Origin: Clostridiaceae bacterium
Lineage (GTDB): Bacteria; Bacillota; Clostridia; Clostridiales; Clostridiaceae
DNA length: 7,311 nt
Direction of reading: 5' to 3'
Assembly: GCA_003510765.1 (NCBI GenBank)
Contig: DOKV01000033.1
Span: 1-7,311 of the forward strand
Made by a program: the position numbers and the translations under genes. A model generated the notes under the pieces. That model was not told the origin of the DNA. It saw only the letters and a program-made list of their open reading frames with translations, and did no database searches. Of this stretch, positions 5,190 through 7,311 are shown one piece after another. Position 1 is the stretch's first letter. Each line of letters begins with the position of its first letter.

Positions 5190-7106
5190 ATGCATACATG
5201 GATACGGCCACATGATCCTAGCGGCATGAATAATGGCATTAATGATGGAAGCATTTACACATTCAAAGAACGCAAATATGAAAGTTTGGCTCGAGAGATT
5301 CTCCAAAATTCCATTGATGAACGACTAGACCAAAATCAGCCTGTTGTGGTGGAATTTTCCCTTTTCCATTATCCAGTGAAAGATCTGCCCGAAGTGGTGC
5401 ACTACAAAAAACTTTATCAAGACAGCCTCCACTATTGGCAAGACAATCATCAAGAAAATGCAAAGGATTTTTTTACCCATGCCTTAGCGCTTTTGGAAAA
5501 AGAAACCATCCCCATATTAAGAATCTCCGACTTTAACACCAAAGGAGTAAAAGGCTCCTCTGTCACAACCATCAACTCCTCCAAAGACATCAGCCCCTGG
5601 TATAATCTTTTGAAATCCGAAGGGTCTTCCTCAAAAGGTGCCACCCAAGGAGGTAGCTTTGGCATTGGAAAGAATGCCACCTTTGCGACCTCTTCTTTGC
5701 GTACAGTGTTTTATTCCACATGGGATGAGGAGGGTACCAAAGCTCACGAAGGTATTGCCAAACTTGCCTCCATCTTCAAAGAGCAAAAAGCCTATGCAGC
5801 CAAAGCCTTCTATGGTGATGTGTATCATGAAAAGAGCACAGCCATCCCCTCTCTCTTATCCTTAGACCCTTCTTTTCGGCGCGCTGATTATGGCACCGAT
5901 ATTTACATCTTTGGATTTGAGACAGAAGAGGATTGGACCCTACGGATGGTTTTATCTATCCTCTCTGATTTCTTTTTGCCTATTCATGAAGATCATCTCA
6001 AAGTCTCTCTTAATGGAGAGTCCATATGTAGTGCCACTTTACCTGAGATCTACGACAAATATATGCTGGAAGCTGAAAAAGGAGCCCTTACTTCTACACA
6101 AAGACAAGAGCTAGCTTATGCAAGAAACTACTATGAAGTGGCTACCAGTGAAAAAACCCTTACTTTTTATAAGGATTTCTCCCCTTTAGGCCAGGCAAAA
6201 CTTCGTGTACTCTATGATCCTGATTTTGATCGAAAAGTCATGCGTACGCGAAAGACAGGCATGAAGCTCTTTAGTCATGGGCATATCAGCTCCTCCATTG
6301 GATTCTCAGGCATTGTCTCTTTAGAAGGAGAAGAATTAAACAAGTCTTTCCGTAAGATGGAAAACCCTGCCCATACTGCTTGGTCTCCTGACCATGTGGA
6401 TACCCCAAAAGAAAAAAGTGCATCCAAGAAGCTCCTACAAGAGTTCAATAAATGGATCAAAGAGGTCATCTTAGACAATGCCTATGATAAAACCTTGGAA
6501 ACTCAAGAAGTAGAAGGTCTAGGTGCATACCTTCCTTCTATACAAAAAGAAGCCCCAGGCGCTGAGGAAAAGGAAATCCTCTCTGCTCAAGTAAAAGACA
6601 TCCGAAAGTACGAAAAATCTAAAGAAGAGCTGAAAAAACTTCGATATGAATCCTTGAAAGAAACCCTGGGAAAGAGCTTTCAGGAGGGTGATGAAGGCGC
6701 AGTTTTTAGTGGACAGAAAGACAAAAGTCAACAAAAGGGTGGTCAAGGCGCCCCCCATAGTGGAGGCACTGCTGAAGGCACCGCCACTACCCTGAAGAAA
6801 ATGCCAGGGAAACTATATAGCTCAAGACTCGTGAAGACCGAGAATCATCTCCTTCTTTTTCTCACCCCAAAAAAGAATCTGGAAAAAGCCATGCTCTTTT
6901 TATCCGTGTCTCGTGAAATTGGAAACAGCCCCTTGGAGATTCAAGAAGCGGTCCATTTGCATAAGGGCAAGGCCTATGCCCTGGATAAAAACCATATTAC
7001 CCTTGGTGATTTGCCCGCACATGAACAAGTCCCCGTGAAAATTGTTTTAAAAGAACCTGGAACCTATGCCTTGGAGGTGATCCTGTATGAACGTCAGTCC
7101 CAATAG
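5190..7106 (+). CDS. GHKL-superfamily ATPase of an uncharacterised accessory system
   Basis: A 638-residue protein with a GHKL (Gyrase/Hsp90/histidine kinase/MutL) ATP-binding domain at the N-terminus. The N-box is LAREILQNSIDE (33-44; Glu36 likely catalytic base, Asn40 for magnesium, Asp43). The second motif is DFNTKGVKG (114-122; Asp114 for adenine, Gly119). The glycine lid is GGSFGIGKN (154-162). There is no histidine-kinase phosphoacceptor, receiver or membrane segment. Residues about 220-400 would be a transducer-like domain, with RTRKTGMKL (352-360) a candidate for a gamma-phosphate-sensing Lys, and an ENPAHTAWSP segment after it. A charged helix or coiled coil (458-499), a Gly/Gln/Ser-rich linker (500-534) and a probable beta-rich C-terminal domain (540-638) follow. 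The ribosome site AAAAGGTGGG is 5 nt upstream of the start. It overlaps the next gene by 20 bp. The architecture recalls MutL/MORC-like ATPases in bacterial conflict systems, but I cannot assign a named family. Confidence 0.82.
   Translation: MHTWIRPHDPSGMNNGINDGSIYTFKERKYESLAREILQNSIDERLDQNQPVVVEFSLFHYPVKDLPEVVHYKKLYQDSLHYWQDNHQENAKDFFTHALALLEKETIPILRISDFNTKGVKGSSVTTINSSKDISPWYNLLKSEGSSSKGATQGGSFGIGKNATFATSSLRTVFYSTWDEEGTKAHEGIAKLASIFKEQKAYAAKAFYGDVYHEKSTAIPSLLSLDPSFRRADYGTDIYIFGFETEEDWTLRMVLSILSDFFLPIHEDHLKVSLNGESICSATLPEIYDKYMLEAEKGALTSTQRQELAYARNYYEVATSEKTLTFYKDFSPLGQAKLRVLYDPDFDRKVMRTRKTGMKLFSHGHISSSIGFSGIVSLEGEELNKSFRKMENPAHTAWSPDHVDTPKEKSASKKLLQEFNKWIKEVILDNAYDKTLETQEVEGLGAYLPSIQKEAPGAEEKEILSAQVKDIRKYEKSKEELKKLRYESLKETLGKSFQEGDEGAVFSGQKDKSQQKGGQGAPHSGGTAEGTATTLKKMPGKLYSSRLVKTENHLLLFLTPKKNLEKAMLFLSVSREIGNSPLEIQEAVHLHKGKAYALDKNHITLGDLPAHEQVPVKIVLKEPGTYALEVILYERQSQ
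7073..7080 (+). promoter_or_regulatory. Strong Shine-Dalgarno site inside the ATPase gene
   Basis: GGAGGTGA is an extended match to the anti-Shine-Dalgarno sequence. The GGAGG core ends 9 nt before the ATG at 7087. It lies in the last codons of the ATPase gene and fixes the start of the overlapping downstream gene, indicating coupled translation. Confidence 0.85.
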
Positions 7107-7311
7107 ATTGTTTTCTCATCCAGTTTTATGGTTCTTGAGTGATGACTATACAAAAGGAAGCTTTGATCTAAACTATACCCACGAACAAAGCTTCCATGAA
7201 CTCACCCTCCATTGTCATTTTTCTCTAGATAACCAAGAACTCCTTCAGCAAATAGAGCGGAAAGAAGTGGCTTATGCATTACATGTGGAGTGTCCTTTGA
7301 CCATGTACCGT
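7087..7311 (+). CDS. Partner protein of the GHKL ATPase, unknown function (3' end missing)
   Basis: The frame is open for 75 codons from the ATG at 7087 to the right edge, so only the N-terminus is seen. The start is set by the strong GGAGGTGA and overlaps the ATPase gene by 20 bp in a different frame, the arrangement of a translationally coupled operon. There is no signal peptide or membrane segment. The sequence has alternating hydrophobic/polar strands (FHELTLHCHFSL at about 36-47; VAYALHVECPLTMYR at 61-75), which suggests a beta-rich fold. The HVECPLT-x-YR stretch looks like a conserved core motif, but I cannot name the family. Its two Cys (43 and 69) are far apart and do not form an obvious metal site here. 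By position it is probably the physical or functional partner of the ATPase. Confidence 0.75.
   Translation, partial: MNVSPNRLFSHPVLWFLSDDYTKGSFDLNYTHEQSFHELTLHCHFSLDNQELLQQIERKEVAYALHVECPLTMYR

Noticed and set aside
5190..6300. Sensor histidine kinase identity for the GHKL protein
   Set aside because: There is no membrane segment, PAS/HAMP domain, His-box or neighbouring response regulator, and the ATP site is at the N-terminus, as in MutL/Hsp90-type proteins.
1..7311. CRISPR arrays, tRNA/rRNA genes, insertion sequences, attachment sites
   Set aside because: No regularly spaced repeats, cloverleaf-like segments, transposase motifs or terminal repeats were seen on either strand.

Overview
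The window reads as chromosomal DNA of a low-to-moderate GC Bacillota (Firmicute), most likely from the Clostridia. The class III fructose-1,6-bisphosphatase, the DUF1836-type MerR-like regulator, the strong GGAGG ribosome binding sites and the sigma-A-like promoters with TATAAT-type -10 boxes all fit. The genus cannot be fixed from the sequence.

Layout, left to right. (1) Positions 1-420, minus strand: the N-terminal 140 residues of an unrecognised, Glu-rich secreted protein that runs off the left edge. (2) 421-597: an intergenic stretch with a likely promoter, two inverted repeats and a Pho-box-like 11-bp tandem repeat. (3) 598-1245, minus: a hemolysin III/PAQR-family seven-helix membrane protein. 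(4) 1246-1403: two divergent promoters whose -35 boxes lie 2 bp apart, with an operator-like dyad centred in the spacer of the rightward one. (5) 1404-1886, plus: a DUF1836 MerR-like DNA-binding protein, closed by a 20-bp-stem terminator that starts inside its stop codon. (6) 2037-2840, plus: a two-module vicinal-oxygen-chelate protein similar to CatE-type extradiol dioxygenases. (7) 2853-2921: two consecutive hairpins, the second a perfect 30-bp palindrome acting as a shared terminator between converging genes. (8) 2929-4947, minus: full-length fbp, a gluconeogenic housekeeping gene. (9) 4948-5189: divergent control region. (10) 5190-7106, plus: a 638-residue GHKL-type ATPase, overlapped by 20 bp by (11) a second gene at 7087 that continues past the right edge.

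The left and middle parts are ordinary chromosomal genes, mostly single-gene transcription units with their own promoters and terminators. The DUF1836 regulator plausibly controls its own promoter and the divergent PAQR gene. The most interesting part is the right end. The GHKL ATPase has clear N-box, D-x-N-x-x-G and glycine-loop motifs, a conserved-looking transducer region, a coiled coil, a low-complexity linker and a probable beta-rich C-terminal domain. It is translationally coupled to a small partner of unknown function. This has the form of the first two genes of a multi-gene accessory operon, possibly a mobile-element defence system, but the diagnostic downstream genes are outside the window, so that reading is inference.
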